Shown here: positions 16,453 through 26,558 of the stretch, piece by piece
Layout: each line of letters starts with the position of its first letter
How positions within the stretch are numbered: position 1 is the first letter of the stretch
Source: Bog-756 sp963696495
Lineage (GTDB): Bacteria > Actinomycetota > Acidimicrobiia > Acidimicrobiales > RAAP-2
Direction: 5' to 3'
Length of the DNA stretch: 64,000 bases
Assembly: GCA_963696495.1 (NCBI GenBank)
Contig: CAVOKJ010000004.1
Span: forward strand, 794,225 to 858,224
Position numbers and translations under genes: made by a program
Notes under the pieces: generated by a model
Told to the model about the DNA's origin: nothing
Database searches by the model: none
The model's input: only the letters and a program-made list of their open reading frames with translations

Positions 16453-17676
16453 ATGGGGGCTTCAGATGTACTGCCGGCCCTGCGTCGCGTCGGCGCACAG
16501 GCCATGGCCGCTGATCGCGTCGTCGTCCAGAGTGGCTGGTTGCCCCTCCGCCGACACGGCTCGGGCGAGGGTCGCTCGACGACCCGTTCACGCGTGACCG
16601 CGCCGGCGCACCCGCACAGCCGCCGACGGGGACCCCGCCGCCTACGGGCGGCGTGCAGCCGGCACTGGCGACTCTTCACCGTCCTGCTGGTCGTGCCGGT
16701 GCTCGTGGTCGTCGCATCGGGCGCCTTCGCCGTTGCCTGCTGGGTCCACCTCGACCGCGTGCCGATCACCTTCCCGGGGTCGCCGCCGGGAGGCACCACC
16801 TACCTCTTGGTGGGCTCGGACTCGCGTGCATTCGTGCAGACCGGCAGCGACCAGGCCACGTTCGGGACATCGGGTGCATCGCCCGGGCAACACGCCGACG
16901 TCATCGTGCTGCTGCGGGTCTCCTCCGCCGGACACGTGGCGGTGATGCCCATCCCGCGGGATCTGTTGGTCCAGCTGCCCGACGGTGCACCCACGCGGAT
17001 CACCATGTCGCTGATGAGCGGGCCCCAGTCGGTGGTGGGCACCCTCTGCCAGTCGTTGGGCATCGGCGTCAACCATCTGGTCCTCATCCACATGAACGGA
17101 CTGCGAAGCCTGGTGGACGATGTCGGTGGGATCACCCTCCGAGTCCCCGCCCCGGAACGGGACATGGTCACGGGACTCTCCATCGGCCATTCGGGTGTGA
17201 ACCATCTGGACGGGGCACAGGCCCTCGCCTATGTGCGCTCCCGTCACCTCGAGTATTTCGAAGGCGGCAGCTGGCGCCCGGCATCGACGGCGCAGGACGA
17301 GAGGTCGGGGCGGGCCGCCCAGGTGCTGTCGCTTCTGGGGGCCCGTCTCGACCTCGGGGCCGCGTCGCCGTTGACCTCGGCCCGGCGCCTGTGGGAGCTC
17401 TCCGGTGCCCTCACCGTGGACGGAGGGGCCAGCCCGTTCGCACTGACGGCGCTGGCGACGGCCCTTGGGCAGCTGCACACCGCCACCCAGGTCACCCTGC
17501 CCGTGACACTGCACCCGGGCTATGTGCCCGTAGCCGATCTCGATCCGGGAGGAGCCACCACGGGCATCCAGTTCGACGGTGGACCAACGCCCGGCTGCAC
17601 CGTTCGATCGCCCATCACCACCTCATCGCCGGCGACCATCGCCGGCCCGATCGCCCCGGGGGGCACCGCATCATGA
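16453..17676 (+). CDS. LytR-CpsA-Psr (LCP) family protein
   Basis: A 407-residue membrane-anchored protein. A long basic cytoplasmic start (to about residue 73) precedes one membrane helix (about 74-97), then an extracytoplasmic LCP domain. Recognisable pieces are YLLVGSDSR, HADVIVLLRV, VMPIPRDLLVQLPDG, GVNHLVLIHMNG, LVDDVGGI and LDGAQALAYVRSRH, which hold the Asp and Arg residues that bind the polyprenyl pyrophosphate. LCP enzymes transfer glycopolymers from a lipid carrier to peptidoglycan, or in some actinobacteria to proteins. Its stop overlaps the ATG of the giant repeat protein (ATGA), so the two are translated together. The start is uncertain: ATG 16504 is an alternative. Confidence 0.85.
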   Translation: MGASDVLPALRRVGAQAMAADRVVVQSGWLPLRRHGSGEGRSTTRSRVTAPAHPHSRRRGPRRLRAACSRHWRLFTVLLVVPVLVVVASGAFAVACWVHLDRVPITFPGSPPGGTTYLLVGSDSRAFVQTGSDQATFGTSGASPGQHADVIVLLRVSSAGHVAVMPIPRDLLVQLPDGAPTRITMSLMSGPQSVVGTLCQSLGIGVNHLVLIHMNGLRSLVDDVGGITLRVPAPERDMVTGLSIGHSGVNHLDGAQALAYVRSRHLEYFEGGSWRPASTAQDERSGRAAQVLSLLGARLDLGAASPLTSARRLWELSGALTVDGGASPFALTALATALGQLHTATQVTLPVTLHPGYVPVADLDPGGATTGIQFDGGPTPGCTVRSPITTSSPATIAGPIAPGGTAS

Positions 17677-20600
17677 GCAGGCACCGCATCATGAAGAATC
17701 GCGTACTGGTCGTGCTGTCGGCGGCGTTGGTGATGGTGGGCGCGTCGGCGCTCACCGGCAGCGTCGCCGGGGGAGCCACGTCGTCGGGGCCGCCGCCCAT
17801 CACCCTCAGTCCGACCTCCGGTCCGGCGGGCACGACGTTCACCGTCACTCTCCCGGCGCCGTGCACCTCCCAGAGCAGCCCGCTCTCCGGTGGGGACGAC
17901 CTGACCGTGACGCTGTCGGACGCCGGCGGTGCCGCCGGGTATGCGTCGCAGCAGTACCAGGGGATCCCCGGCGTACCGATCACCGAGGTCGCCTTCGCCG
18001 TCCCTGCCGGTACCCCGCCCGGTCACTACACGGTCGCCGCCGGGTGCAACTCCGTGAACAACGCACCCGACTACGGACCCGCCTACTTCGAGGTGACCGG
18101 AGGAACCCCCCTGGCGAACTTCTCGTTGTCACCCCAGTCGGGTGCCACCGGAAGCGTGGTCGACGCCACGGGGGCGTGCGCTCCCGTCAGCGTGTCGACG
18201 TCGCTCTCCGGCGGCGGACAGTCGGGAGGCTCGATAGCGGTCCCCCCCGGAACCTCGGCAACCGATACGGCGACCCTGGACGGGACCGACCCGGTCGAGG
18301 GCTCCCAGGCCGAGTTCTTCGTCTCCATCTTCTCCGAGGTCGATCCCAACCTCTCCGTCACCGAGAGCAACTCCGGGCCCGGGCCGACCATCACCACTCC
18401 GGTCACGATTCCCTCGACGTTCCCGCCCGGCCCTTACTTCGTGACCGCGGCCTGTGACAACTACACCGGCTATGTGCAGTTCGCCGAGCAAACGTTCACG
18501 GTGACCGGCTCGCCGCCGGCGACCACCGCCATCACCACCTCACTCTCCTCGGACGGACTGTCGGGAGCCACCATCACCGTCCGGCCCAACGCCGCGGTCA
18601 CCGACACCGCCGAGCTGTCGGGCGCCAACACGGCAACCGCCACCGGCACGGTGACGTACTCGGTCTATTCGGACAGCGCCTGCACCGGCTATGTGGCATC
18701 GGGCGGCACGGTGAAGGTGTCCGGCGGCGTCGTCCCGGCTTCGAACCCGGTCACCCTGCCGTCCGGTCCCGCCTACTGGCAGGCGTCCTACAGCGGCGAC
18801 ACCACCAATGCCCCATCGGTCACCACGTGTGGAAGCGAAGTCGAGCAGATCGTGCCCGGGGCGGTTCCCACCACCATCACCACGTCACTGTCGGGAGGGT
18901 CCTTCAGCGGTCCCTCCATCGGCGTGCCGGCAGCGACGAGCGTGATCGACTTCGCCACGCTGGCCGGTGCCGCCGCTTCCACCGCCTCGGGCTCGGTCAC
19001 CTTCTCCGTGTACTCGAATGCCACCTGCACGACCCAGGTCGGCACCGGCGGGACGGTTACGGTCAGCGGTGGCACCGCCGAGTCGAACCCCGTGGTCCTC
19101 TCGACGCTCGGGGCCTACTACTGGCAGGCCACCTACAGCGGGGACGCCGACAACGCCGCGGTGACCTCGACCTGTGGGAGCGAGGTGGAGACGGTCCTCA
19201 CCATCTCCTCCGGAGTCCAGCAGACCTCGCTCCAGACGTCGCTCTCGGGCGGGGGACAGTCGGGGACCTCGATCTCCGTGCCGAGCAACACCAACGTGAC
19301 GGATTCGGCCACGCTGACGGGCCCCAACGCCGCGGTGGCCAGCGGCCAGGCGATCTACGAGGTCTTCTCGGGCGCCGACTGCAGCCAGTCTGATCTGATT
19401 ACCTTCGGGGGCCTGGTGACGGTGGCCAACGGGGTGATCCCTCCTATGACGTACAACCTCTTCAACCTCGGGGTGTCCACGCCGGGCCCGTACTACTGGC
19501 AGGTGTCCTACGGCGGTGACGCCTACAACGCCGCGTCGACCAGTACCTGCACCAGTGAGGTCGAGACCGTCACCACCATCTCCCCACCGACGACGCTCAC
19601 GACGTCCCTGTCGGGTGGGGGCCAGTCCGGCCCGGGCATCACCGTCCCGGCGGGAACGCCGGTCACCGACGAGGCCACCATCTCGGGAACGGACTCGGCG
19701 ACGGCCGGCGGGACGGTCACCTACGGGGTCTACTCGGGCCAGGACTGCACCGGTCTCGTCGCCGGCGCGGGGACCGTCACCGTGGTCGACGGAGTCGCCC
19801 CCCCGTCGGATCCGGTGACCCTGAACGGCGTCGGCGCCTACTACTGGGGCGCCCAATACACCGGAGATGGCTCGAACGGGCCGTCGTCGGATTGCTTCGA
19901 GCCGGAGACGACCACGCCGGGACCCTCGGCCGTGACCATCACCACCTCGCTGTCGAGCGGTCCCCAGTCCGGGACGTCGATCACGGTACCGAGCTATGCC
20001 GAAGTCACGGACACGGCGACGCTGGCCGGCCCCGACGCCGGCACGGCCGGGGGCACGGTCACCTACGGCGTCTATGAGGATGACGCCTGCACGCAGACCG
20101 TGCTCCAGGACACGGTGAACGTCACCGACGGTGCGGTCCCCGCCTCGGAGAACCTCGGCCAATATTCCGGCACCTTCTATGTCCAGGTCTCCTACAGCGG
20201 GGATACCGGCAACGCGGCCTCGACCACCACCTGTGGCAGCGAGAACTTCACGGTCACGTCGACGCCGGCACCGACCACCCTCAGCACGTCGCTCTTCGGT
20301 GCCGGTCAGACCGGTTCGTCGGTGTCGGTGTCCGCCGGGGTGTACGTAACCGACACGGCCACCCTGGCCGGCACCTATGCGGCCAGCGCCGACGGGTTGA
20401 TGGACTTCTCCATCTACTCCGACGCCGCCTGTACCGATCCGGTACCGTACGCCAGCGGGGAAGCAGAGATCACCGACGGCGTCGCCGAGTTCAAATACCC
20501 CCTCACCACCCCCGGGACCTACTACTGGCAGGCCAGCTTTGCCGGGGGTGGCGTCAACGGGCCATCCACCAGCACCTGTGGCAGCGAGGTGGAGACGGTG

Positions 20601-23600
20601 ACCCCGGGAAATACGACCACCGCCACCCAGCTGTTCTACGGCGGCGAGCTCAGCCAGGACGACACGGCACCGTCCGTGACGGTTCCGGCCGGCACCGCCG
20701 TGTCCGACTACGCCTTCGTCACGAACGCAGCTGCTTCGCTGTCCGGTTCGGTCACGTTCACGGTGTATTCCGACGACACCTGCACGACACCGGTGGCCGA
20801 CGCAGGAACGGTGCCGTTGTCGTCCTCCTTCATCCTCCCCACTGTGTCCGACCCCGTCACGCTGACCACCCAGGGTACCTACTACTGGCAGGCCTCCTAC
20901 GGCGGAGATGCGGAGAATCTGCCGTCGACGAGTGTCTGCGGAAGCGAGATCGAGACGGTGACCGCGGCGGGGCCTCTCCCGACCGTCAGCCTGACGTTGA
21001 CCGGTGGAGGCCAGTCGGGCCAGAGCATCTCGGTGCCGGCCGGCACCGGCGTGTCCAGCGCCGCCACCCTTCCGAGCAGCGGTTACAGCGCGGCCGGCGG
21101 GACGGTGACTTACGGCGTGTACTCCAACAACACCTGCACCCAGCCGGTGATCGGCGGGCAGGACATGGTGACGGTGACCGACGGCGTGGTCCCCGCCTCC
21201 ACGCCGATCACCCTGGCGGCCGGCACCTACTACTGGCAGGCCTCCTACGTCGATCCCACCGGGACAGTTCCGTCGTTGACCGGTGCCTGCGGAGCCGCGG
21301 TGGAGACGGTCACCGGGCCTCCCGTCGCCGACACGGTGACCTACACGGTGTACTCGAACAGCACCTGCACCACACCGGTGGAGGTCGCCGGCACGGTGAC
21401 GGTCGGTGCGGACGGGGTGGTCCCAGCCTCCCCGGCGGTGACCCTCACCAACCCGGGCACCTATTACTGGCAGGCCTACTACAGCGGTGACGCCACCAAT
21501 CTCCCCTCGACCAGTGCGTGCGGCATCGAGGTCGAGACCATCACCGGCACTGCCACGCCGGTGACGGTGGCGACGTCACTGTCGGGCGGTGGTCAGTCGG
21601 GCGCGTCCGTGTCGGTGCCGACCGGCACCGGCGTGTCCGATAGCGCCACGTTGTCCGGAACCGATGTCGCAACCGCGGGCGGCACGGTGACCTACACCGT
21701 GTACTCGAACGACACCTGCACGACCTCGGTGGGTAGTGGCGGCACCGTGACGGTGTCGGGAGGTGTCGTCCCGGCCTCGGGCGCCGTCACCCTCACCACC
21801 CCCGGCACCTACTACTGGCAGGCCTCCTACTCGGGGGATACGACCAACGCCGCCTCCACCAGCACCTGCGGCTCGGAGGTGGAGACGGTCACGTCCACCA
21901 CCACGGCGGTGACGGTGTCGACCTCGCTGTCCGGTGGCGGCCAGACGGGCGCCTCGATCTCGGTGCCCACCGGCACGGACGTGACCGACTCGGCCACCCT
22001 GGCCGGGACCAACGTGGCCAGCGCGGCGGGCACGGTGACCTACACCGTGTACTCGAACGACACCTGCACGACCTCGGTGGGTAGTGGCGGCACGGTGACG
22101 GTCGCCGGCGGCGGCGTCCCGGCCTCGGGTGCCGTCACCCTCACCACCCCGGGCACCTACTACTGGCAGGCCTCCTACTCGGGGGATACGACCAACGCCG
22201 CCTCCACCAGCACCTGCGGCTCCGAGGTGGAGACGGTCACCTCGACCACCACGGCGGTGACGGTGTCCACCTCGCTGTCCGGTGGCGGCCAGACGGGCGC
22301 CTCGATCTCGGTGCCCACCGGCACGGACGTGACCGACTCGGCCACCCTGGCCGGGACCAACGTCAAGACCGCCGGCGGCACGCTCACCTACAACGTCTAC
22401 TCGAACAACACCTGCACGACCCAGCTTCCCGGTGCGGAGGACACCGTGGCGGTGACGGACGGCGTGGTGCCCGCCTCCAACCCGGTCGAGCTGGCCGCCG
22501 GCACCTACTACTGGCAGGCCTCCTACTCGGGGGATACGACCAACGCCGCCTCCACCAGCACCTGCGGCTCCGAGGTGGAGACGGTGACGTCCACCACCAC
22601 GGCGGTGACGGTGTCGACCTCGCTGTCCGGCGGCGGCCAGACGGGCGCCTCGATCTCGGTGCCGACCGGCACCCCGGTGACCGACTCGGCCACCCTGGCC
22701 GGGACCAACGTGGCCAGCGCGGCGGGCACGGTGACCTACACCGTGTACTCGAACGACACCTGCACGACCTCGGTGGGCAGTGGCGGCACCGTGACGGTGT
22801 CGGGAGGTGTCGTCCCGGCCTCGGGCGCCGTCACCCTCACCACCCCCGGCACCTACTACTGGCAGGCCTCCTACTCGGGGGATACGACCAACGCCGCCTC
22901 CACCAGCACCTGCGGCTCGGAGGTGGAGACGGTCACGTCCACCACCACGGCGGTGACGGTGTCGACCTCGCTGTCCGGTGGCGGCCAGACGGGCGCCTCG
23001 ATCTCGGTGCCCACCGGCACGGACGTGACCGACTCGGCCACCCTGGCCGGGACCAACGTGGCCAGCGCGGCGGGCACGGTGACCTACACCGTGTACTCGA
23101 ACGACACCTGCACGACCTCGGTGGGTAGTGGCGGCACGGTGACGGTCGCCGGCGGCGGCGTCCCGGCCTCGGGTGCCGTCACCCTCACCACCCCCGGCAC
23201 CTACTACTGGCAGGCCTCCTACTCGGGGGATACGACCAACGCCGCCTCCACCAGCACCTGCGGCTCCGAGGTGGAGACGGTCACCTCCACCACCACGGCG
23301 GTGACGGTGTCCACCTCGCTGTCGGGTGGCGGCCAGACGGGCGCCTCGATCTCGGTGCCCACCGGCACGGACGTGACCGACTCGGCCACCCTGGCCGGGA
23401 CCAACGTCAAGACCGCCGGAGGCACGCTCACCTACAACGTCTACTCGAACAACACCTGCACGACGCAGCTCCCGGGTGCGGAGGACACCGTGGCGGTGAC
23501 GGACGGCGTGGTGCCCGCATCCAACCCGGTCGAGCTGGCCGCCGGCACCTACTACTGGCAGGCCTCCTACTCGGGGGATACGACCAACGCCGCCTCCACC

Positions 23601-26489
23601 AGCACCTGCGGCTCCGAGGTGGAGACGGTGACGTCCACCACCACGGCGGTGACGGTGTCCACCTCGCTGTCGGGTGGCGGGCTGTCCGGCGCCTCGATCT
23701 CGGTGCCCACCGGCACCCCGGTGACCGACTCGGCCACCCTGGCCGGGACCAACGTGGCCAGCGCGGCGGGCACGGTGACCTACACCGTGTACTCGAACGA
23801 CACCTGCACGACCTCGGTGGGCAGTGGCGGCACCGTGACGGTGTCGGGAGGTGTCGTCCCGACCTCGGGCGCCGTCACCCTCACCACCCCCGGCACCTAC
23901 TACTGGCAGGCCTCCTACTCGGGGGATACGACCAACGCCGCCTCCACCAGCACCTGCGGCTCGGAGGTGGAGACGGTCACCTCGACCACCACGGCGGTGA
24001 CGGTGTCGACCTCGCTGTCCGGCAAGGGGAGTAGTTGCAGCTCGGGATCGGGCTCCGGCTCGGGCTCCGGCTGGAGCCGGTCCTCGACCGCGACGGCAAC
24101 CGCCGACGGCAAGACCGCTGGCGGCAGCGGCGGCAGCGGCGGGAGTGGGTGGGGTAGTGGCGGCAGCGGTGGCGGCACCGGCACCTGCGGCAAGGGGGGC
24201 AGTGGCACAACCCAGTCCGGCGCCTCCGTCACCGTGCCCACCGGCACCCCGGTGACCGACTCGGCCACCCTGGCCGGGACCAACGTGGCCAGCGCCTCGG
24301 GCACGGTGACCTACACCGTGTACTCCAACAGCACCTGCACCGCCAAAGTCAGCACCGGCGGCACGGTGACGGTGTCGGCCGGCAAGGTCCCGACCTCCAC
24401 GGCGGTCACCCTCACCACGCCCGGCACCTACTACTGGCAGGCCTCCTACTCGGGGGATACGACCAACGCCGCCTCCACCAGCACCTGCGGCTCGGAGGTG
24501 GAGACGGTGACGTCGACGACCACGACCACCCCGGTGAGCGTCAGCACCTCGCTTTCGGGCAAGGGCGGTAGTTGCAGCTCGGGATCGGGCTCCGGCTCGG
24601 GATCGGGCTCGGGCTGGAGCCAGTCCACCCAGGCGACCGCCACCGCCAACGACAAGAGCGCCGGCGGCAGCGGCGGGAGTGGGTGGGGTAGTGGCGGCAG
24701 CAGTGGCGGCACCGGCACCTGCGGCAAGGGGGGCAGTGGCACAACCCAGTCCGGCGCCTCCGTCACCGTGCCCACCGGCACCCCGGTGACCGACTCGGCC
24801 ACCCTGGCCGGGACCAACGTGGCCAGCGCGGCGGGCACGGTGACGTACACCGTGTACTCCAACAGCACCTGCACCGCCAAAGTCAGCACCGGCGGCACGG
24901 TGACGGTGTCGGGTGGCAAGGTCCCGACCTCCACGGCGGTCACCCTCACCACGCCCGGCACCTACTACTGGCAGGCCTCCTACTCGGGGGACTCGATCAA
25001 CGCCGCCTCCACCAGCACCTGCGGCTCGGAGGTGGAGACGGTGATGTCGACGACCACGACCGCCCCGGTGAGCGTCACCACGTCCCTCTCGGGTCACGGC
25101 GTTGGTTGCAGCTCGGGGTCGGGGTGGAACCAGTCCTCGGCCGGGACCGCCAGCACTGAGTCCGCCGGCGGCACCGGCACCTGCGGCAAGGGGAGTGGCG
25201 GCACAACCCAGTCCGGCGCCTCCGTCACCGTGCCCACCGGCACCCCGGTGACCGACTCGGCCACCCTGGCCGGGACCAACGTGGCCAGCGCGGCGGGCAC
25301 GGTGACCTACACCGTGTACTCCAACAGCACCTGCACCGCCAAAGTCAGCACCGGCGGCACGGTGACGGTCTCGGCCGGCAAGGTCCCGACCTCCACAGCG
25401 GTCACCCTCACCACGCCCGGCACCTACTACTGGCAGGCCTCCTACTCGGGGGATACGACCAACGCCGCCTCCACCAGCACCTGCGGCTCGGAGGTGGAGA
25501 CGGTGACGTCGACGACCACGACCACCCCGGTGAGCGTCAGCACCTCGCTTTCGGGTAACGGCGGTAGTTGCAGCTCGGGGTCGGGGTGGAACCAGTCCTC
25601 GGCCGGGACCGCCAGCACTGAGTCCGCCGGCGGCACCGGCACCTGCGGCAAGGGGAGTGGCGGCACCAGCCAGTCGGGCGCCTCGATCTCGGTGCCCACC
25701 GGCACCCCGGTGACCGACTCGGCCACCTTGGCCGGGACCAACGTGGCCAGCGCCTCGGGCACGGTGACGTACACCATGTACTCCAACAGCACCTGCACCG
25801 CCAAAGTCAGCACCGGCGGCACGGTGACGGTGTCGGCCGGCGAGGTCCCGACCTCCACGGCGGTCACCCTCACCACCCCCGGCACCTACTACTGGCAGGC
25901 CTCCTACTCGGGGGATACGACCAACGCCGCCTCCACCAGCACCTGCGGCTCCGAAACGGAGACGGTGACCTCCCAGACCACGAGCACCGCGGTGAGCGTC
26001 ACAACCTCCCTGTCGGGCGAGGGGAGTAGTTGCAGCTCGGGATCGGGTTGGAGCCAGTCCACCCCGGCGACCGCCACCGCCAACGGCAAGACCGCCGGTG
26101 GCAGCGGCGGCAGCGGCAGCGGCTGGGGAGGCAACAGCGGCGGTGGCGGCTCCGGCACCTGCGGCACTACCCAGTCGGGCGCCTCCATCTCGGTACCGAC
26201 CGGCACCCCGGTGACCGACTCGGCCACCCTGGCCGGGACCAACGTGGCCAGCGCCTCGGGCACGGTGACCTACACCGTGTACTCCAACAGCACCTGCACC
26301 ACCAAGGTCGCCACCGGCGGCACGGTGACGGTGTCGGGCGGTATGGTGCCGACCTCCGCGGCGGTCACCCTCACCACCCCGGGCACCTACTACTGGCAGG
26401 CCTGCTACTCGGGGGACTCGACCAACGCCGCCTCCACCAGCCCCTGCGGTTCGGAGGTGGAGACGGTGACGTCCACAACTACGACGTGA
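17673..26489 (+). CDS. Giant secreted Ig-like repeat protein (2938 residues)
   Basis: ATG 17673 (or ATG 17691) begins a basic, hydrophobic signal peptide ending near GSVAGGATSS. After an IPT-like first domain, about 22 Ig-like repeats of roughly 115 residues follow. Each opens with TSLSGGGQSG, has DSATL in the middle, and closes with YYWQASYSGDTTNAAS then TCGSEVETV. This is the Big_3-type fold common in surface proteins. Nearly every repeat has two Cys (one in the NDTCTT-like strand, one in TCGSE), probably a disulfide. The last five repeats carry Ser/Gly-rich insertions with an extra Cys pair. One repeat (near 21340) lacks its first half. There is no sorting signal or membrane anchor at the C-terminus. 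It is coupled to an LCP ligase gene. An adhesin or matrix role is inferred. Confidence 0.85.
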   Translation: MSRHRIMKNRVLVVLSAALVMVGASALTGSVAGGATSSGPPPITLSPTSGPAGTTFTVTLPAPCTSQSSPLSGGDDLTVTLSDAGGAAGYASQQYQGIPGVPITEVAFAVPAGTPPGHYTVAAGCNSVNNAPDYGPAYFEVTGGTPLANFSLSPQSGATGSVVDATGACAPVSVSTSLSGGGQSGGSIAVPPGTSATDTATLDGTDPVEGSQAEFFVSIFSEVDPNLSVTESNSGPGPTITTPVTIPSTFPPGPYFVTAACDNYTGYVQFAEQTFTVTGSPPATTAITTSLSSDGLSGATITVRPNAAVTDTAELSGANTATATGTVTYSVYSDSACTGYVASGGTVKVSGGVVPASNPVTLPSGPAYWQASYSGDTTNAPSVTTCGSEVEQIVPGAVPTTITTSLSGGSFSGPSIGVPAATSVIDFATLAGAAASTASGSVTFSVYSNATCTTQVGTGGTVTVSGGTAESNPVVLSTLGAYYWQATYSGDADNAAVTSTCGSEVETVLTISSGVQQTSLQTSLSGGGQSGTSISVPSNTNVTDSATLTGPNAAVASGQAIYEVFSGADCSQSDLITFGGLVTVANGVIPPMTYNLFNLGVSTPGPYYWQVSYGGDAYNAASTSTCTSEVETVTTISPPTTLTTSLSGGGQSGPGITVPAGTPVTDEATISGTDSATAGGTVTYGVYSGQDCTGLVAGAGTVTVVDGVAPPSDPVTLNGVGAYYWGAQYTGDGSNGPSSDCFEPETTTPGPSAVTITTSLSSGPQSGTSITVPSYAEVTDTATLAGPDAGTAGGTVTYGVYEDDACTQTVLQDTVNVTDGAVPASENLGQYSGTFYVQVSYSGDTGNAASTTTCGSENFTVTSTPAPTTLSTSLFGAGQTGSSVSVSAGVYVTDTATLAGTYAASADGLMDFSIYSDAACTDPVPYASGEAEITDGVAEFKYPLTTPGTYYWQASFAGGGVNGPSTSTCGSEVETVTPGNTTTATQLFYGGELSQDDTAPSVTVPAGTAVSDYAFVTNAAASLSGSVTFTVYSDDTCTTPVADAGTVPLSSSFILPTVSDPVTLTTQGTYYWQASYGGDAENLPSTSVCGSEIETVTAAGPLPTVSLTLTGGGQSGQSISVPAGTGVSSAATLPSSGYSAAGGTVTYGVYSNNTCTQPVIGGQDMVTVTDGVVPASTPITLAAGTYYWQASYVDPTGTVPSLTGACGAAVETVTGPPVADTVTYTVYSNSTCTTPVEVAGTVTVGADGVVPASPAVTLTNPGTYYWQAYYSGDATNLPSTSACGIEVETITGTATPVTVATSLSGGGQSGASVSVPTGTGVSDSATLSGTDVATAGGTVTYTVYSNDTCTTSVGSGGTVTVSGGVVPASGAVTLTTPGTYYWQASYSGDTTNAASTSTCGSEVETVTSTTTAVTVSTSLSGGGQTGASISVPTGTDVTDSATLAGTNVASAAGTVTYTVYSNDTCTTSVGSGGTVTVAGGGVPASGAVTLTTPGTYYWQASYSGDTTNAASTSTCGSEVETVTSTTTAVTVSTSLSGGGQTGASISVPTGTDVTDSATLAGTNVKTAGGTLTYNVYSNNTCTTQLPGAEDTVAVTDGVVPASNPVELAAGTYYWQASYSGDTTNAASTSTCGSEVETVTSTTTAVTVSTSLSGGGQTGASISVPTGTPVTDSATLAGTNVASAAGTVTYTVYSNDTCTTSVGSGGTVTVSGGVVPASGAVTLTTPGTYYWQASYSGDTTNAASTSTCGSEVETVTSTTTAVTVSTSLSGGGQTGASISVPTGTDVTDSATLAGTNVASAAGTVTYTVYSNDTCTTSVGSGGTVTVAGGGVPASGAVTLTTPGTYYWQASYSGDTTNAASTSTCGSEVETVTSTTTAVTVSTSLSGGGQTGASISVPTGTDVTDSATLAGTNVKTAGGTLTYNVYSNNTCTTQLPGAEDTVAVTDGVVPASNPVELAAGTYYWQASYSGDTTNAASTSTCGSEVETVTSTTTAVTVSTSLSGGGLSGASISVPTGTPVTDSATLAGTNVASAAGTVTYTVYSNDTCTTSVGSGGTVTVSGGVVPTSGAVTLTTPGTYYWQASYSGDTTNAASTSTCGSEVETVTSTTTAVTVSTSLSGKGSSCSSGSGSGSGSGWSRSSTATATADGKTAGGSGGSGGSGWGSGGSGGGTGTCGKGGSGTTQSGASVTVPTGTPVTDSATLAGTNVASASGTVTYTVYSNSTCTAKVSTGGTVTVSAGKVPTSTAVTLTTPGTYYWQASYSGDTTNAASTSTCGSEVETVTSTTTTTPVSVSTSLSGKGGSCSSGSGSGSGSGSGWSQSTQATATANDKSAGGSGGSGWGSGGSSGGTGTCGKGGSGTTQSGASVTVPTGTPVTDSATLAGTNVASAAGTVTYTVYSNSTCTAKVSTGGTVTVSGGKVPTSTAVTLTTPGTYYWQASYSGDSINAASTSTCGSEVETVMSTTTTAPVSVTTSLSGHGVGCSSGSGWNQSSAGTASTESAGGTGTCGKGSGGTTQSGASVTVPTGTPVTDSATLAGTNVASAAGTVTYTVYSNSTCTAKVSTGGTVTVSAGKVPTSTAVTLTTPGTYYWQASYSGDTTNAASTSTCGSEVETVTSTTTTTPVSVSTSLSGNGGSCSSGSGWNQSSAGTASTESAGGTGTCGKGSGGTSQSGASISVPTGTPVTDSATLAGTNVASASGTVTYTMYSNSTCTAKVSTGGTVTVSAGEVPTSTAVTLTTPGTYYWQASYSGDTTNAASTSTCGSETETVTSQTTSTAVSVTTSLSGEGSSCSSGSGWSQSTPATATANGKTAGGSGGSGSGWGGNSGGGGSGTCGTTQSGASISVPTGTPVTDSATLAGTNVASASGTVTYTVYSNSTCTTKVATGGTVTVSGGMVPTSAAVTLTTPGTYYWQACYSGDSTNAASTSPCGSEVETVTSTTTT
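21561..23996 (+). repeat. Seven tandem 348-bp units with a 1044-bp higher-order period
   Basis: Unit starts fall exactly every 348 bases at 21561, 21909, 22257, 22605, 22953, 23301 and 23649. Three variants alternate as A-B-C-A-B-C-A. A has the codons for VSGGVV, B has VAGGGV, and C has NVKTAGGTLTYN with GAEDT. Units three apart are nearly identical, mostly with synonymous changes. This indicates recent duplication of a three-unit block. Longer derived units (537, 534, 462, 462 bases) continue at 23997, 24534, 25068 and 25530. Confidence 0.95.
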
Positions 26490-26533
26490 CAGAGAACGGC
26501 CCCCGGCACGAGCCGGGGGCCGTTCTCTGTCAC
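26486..26533. terminator. Perfect 21-bp hairpin at convergent gene ends
   Basis: Two perfectly complementary 21-base arms (26486-26506 and 26513-26533) enclose the loop CACGAG. The stop codon of the giant protein lies inside the left arm. There is no U-run, but the symmetric stem sits between two convergent genes and probably acts as a bidirectional terminator. Confidence 0.85.
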
Positions 26534-26558
26534 AGTGGATGTGGTGGTCAAGTCGTCA

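Noticed and set aside
21561..23996. Regular 348-bp spacing considered as a CRISPR-like array or satellite
   Set aside because: Units are far too long and wholly coding, with Ig-like protein repeats and third-position changes.
21576..25097. A 1173-codon open frame on the minus strand opposite the giant repeat gene
   Set aside because: It is Arg/His/Gly-rich low-complexity sequence caused by the GC-rich repeats of the plus-strand gene, with no signal, domain or ribosome site.
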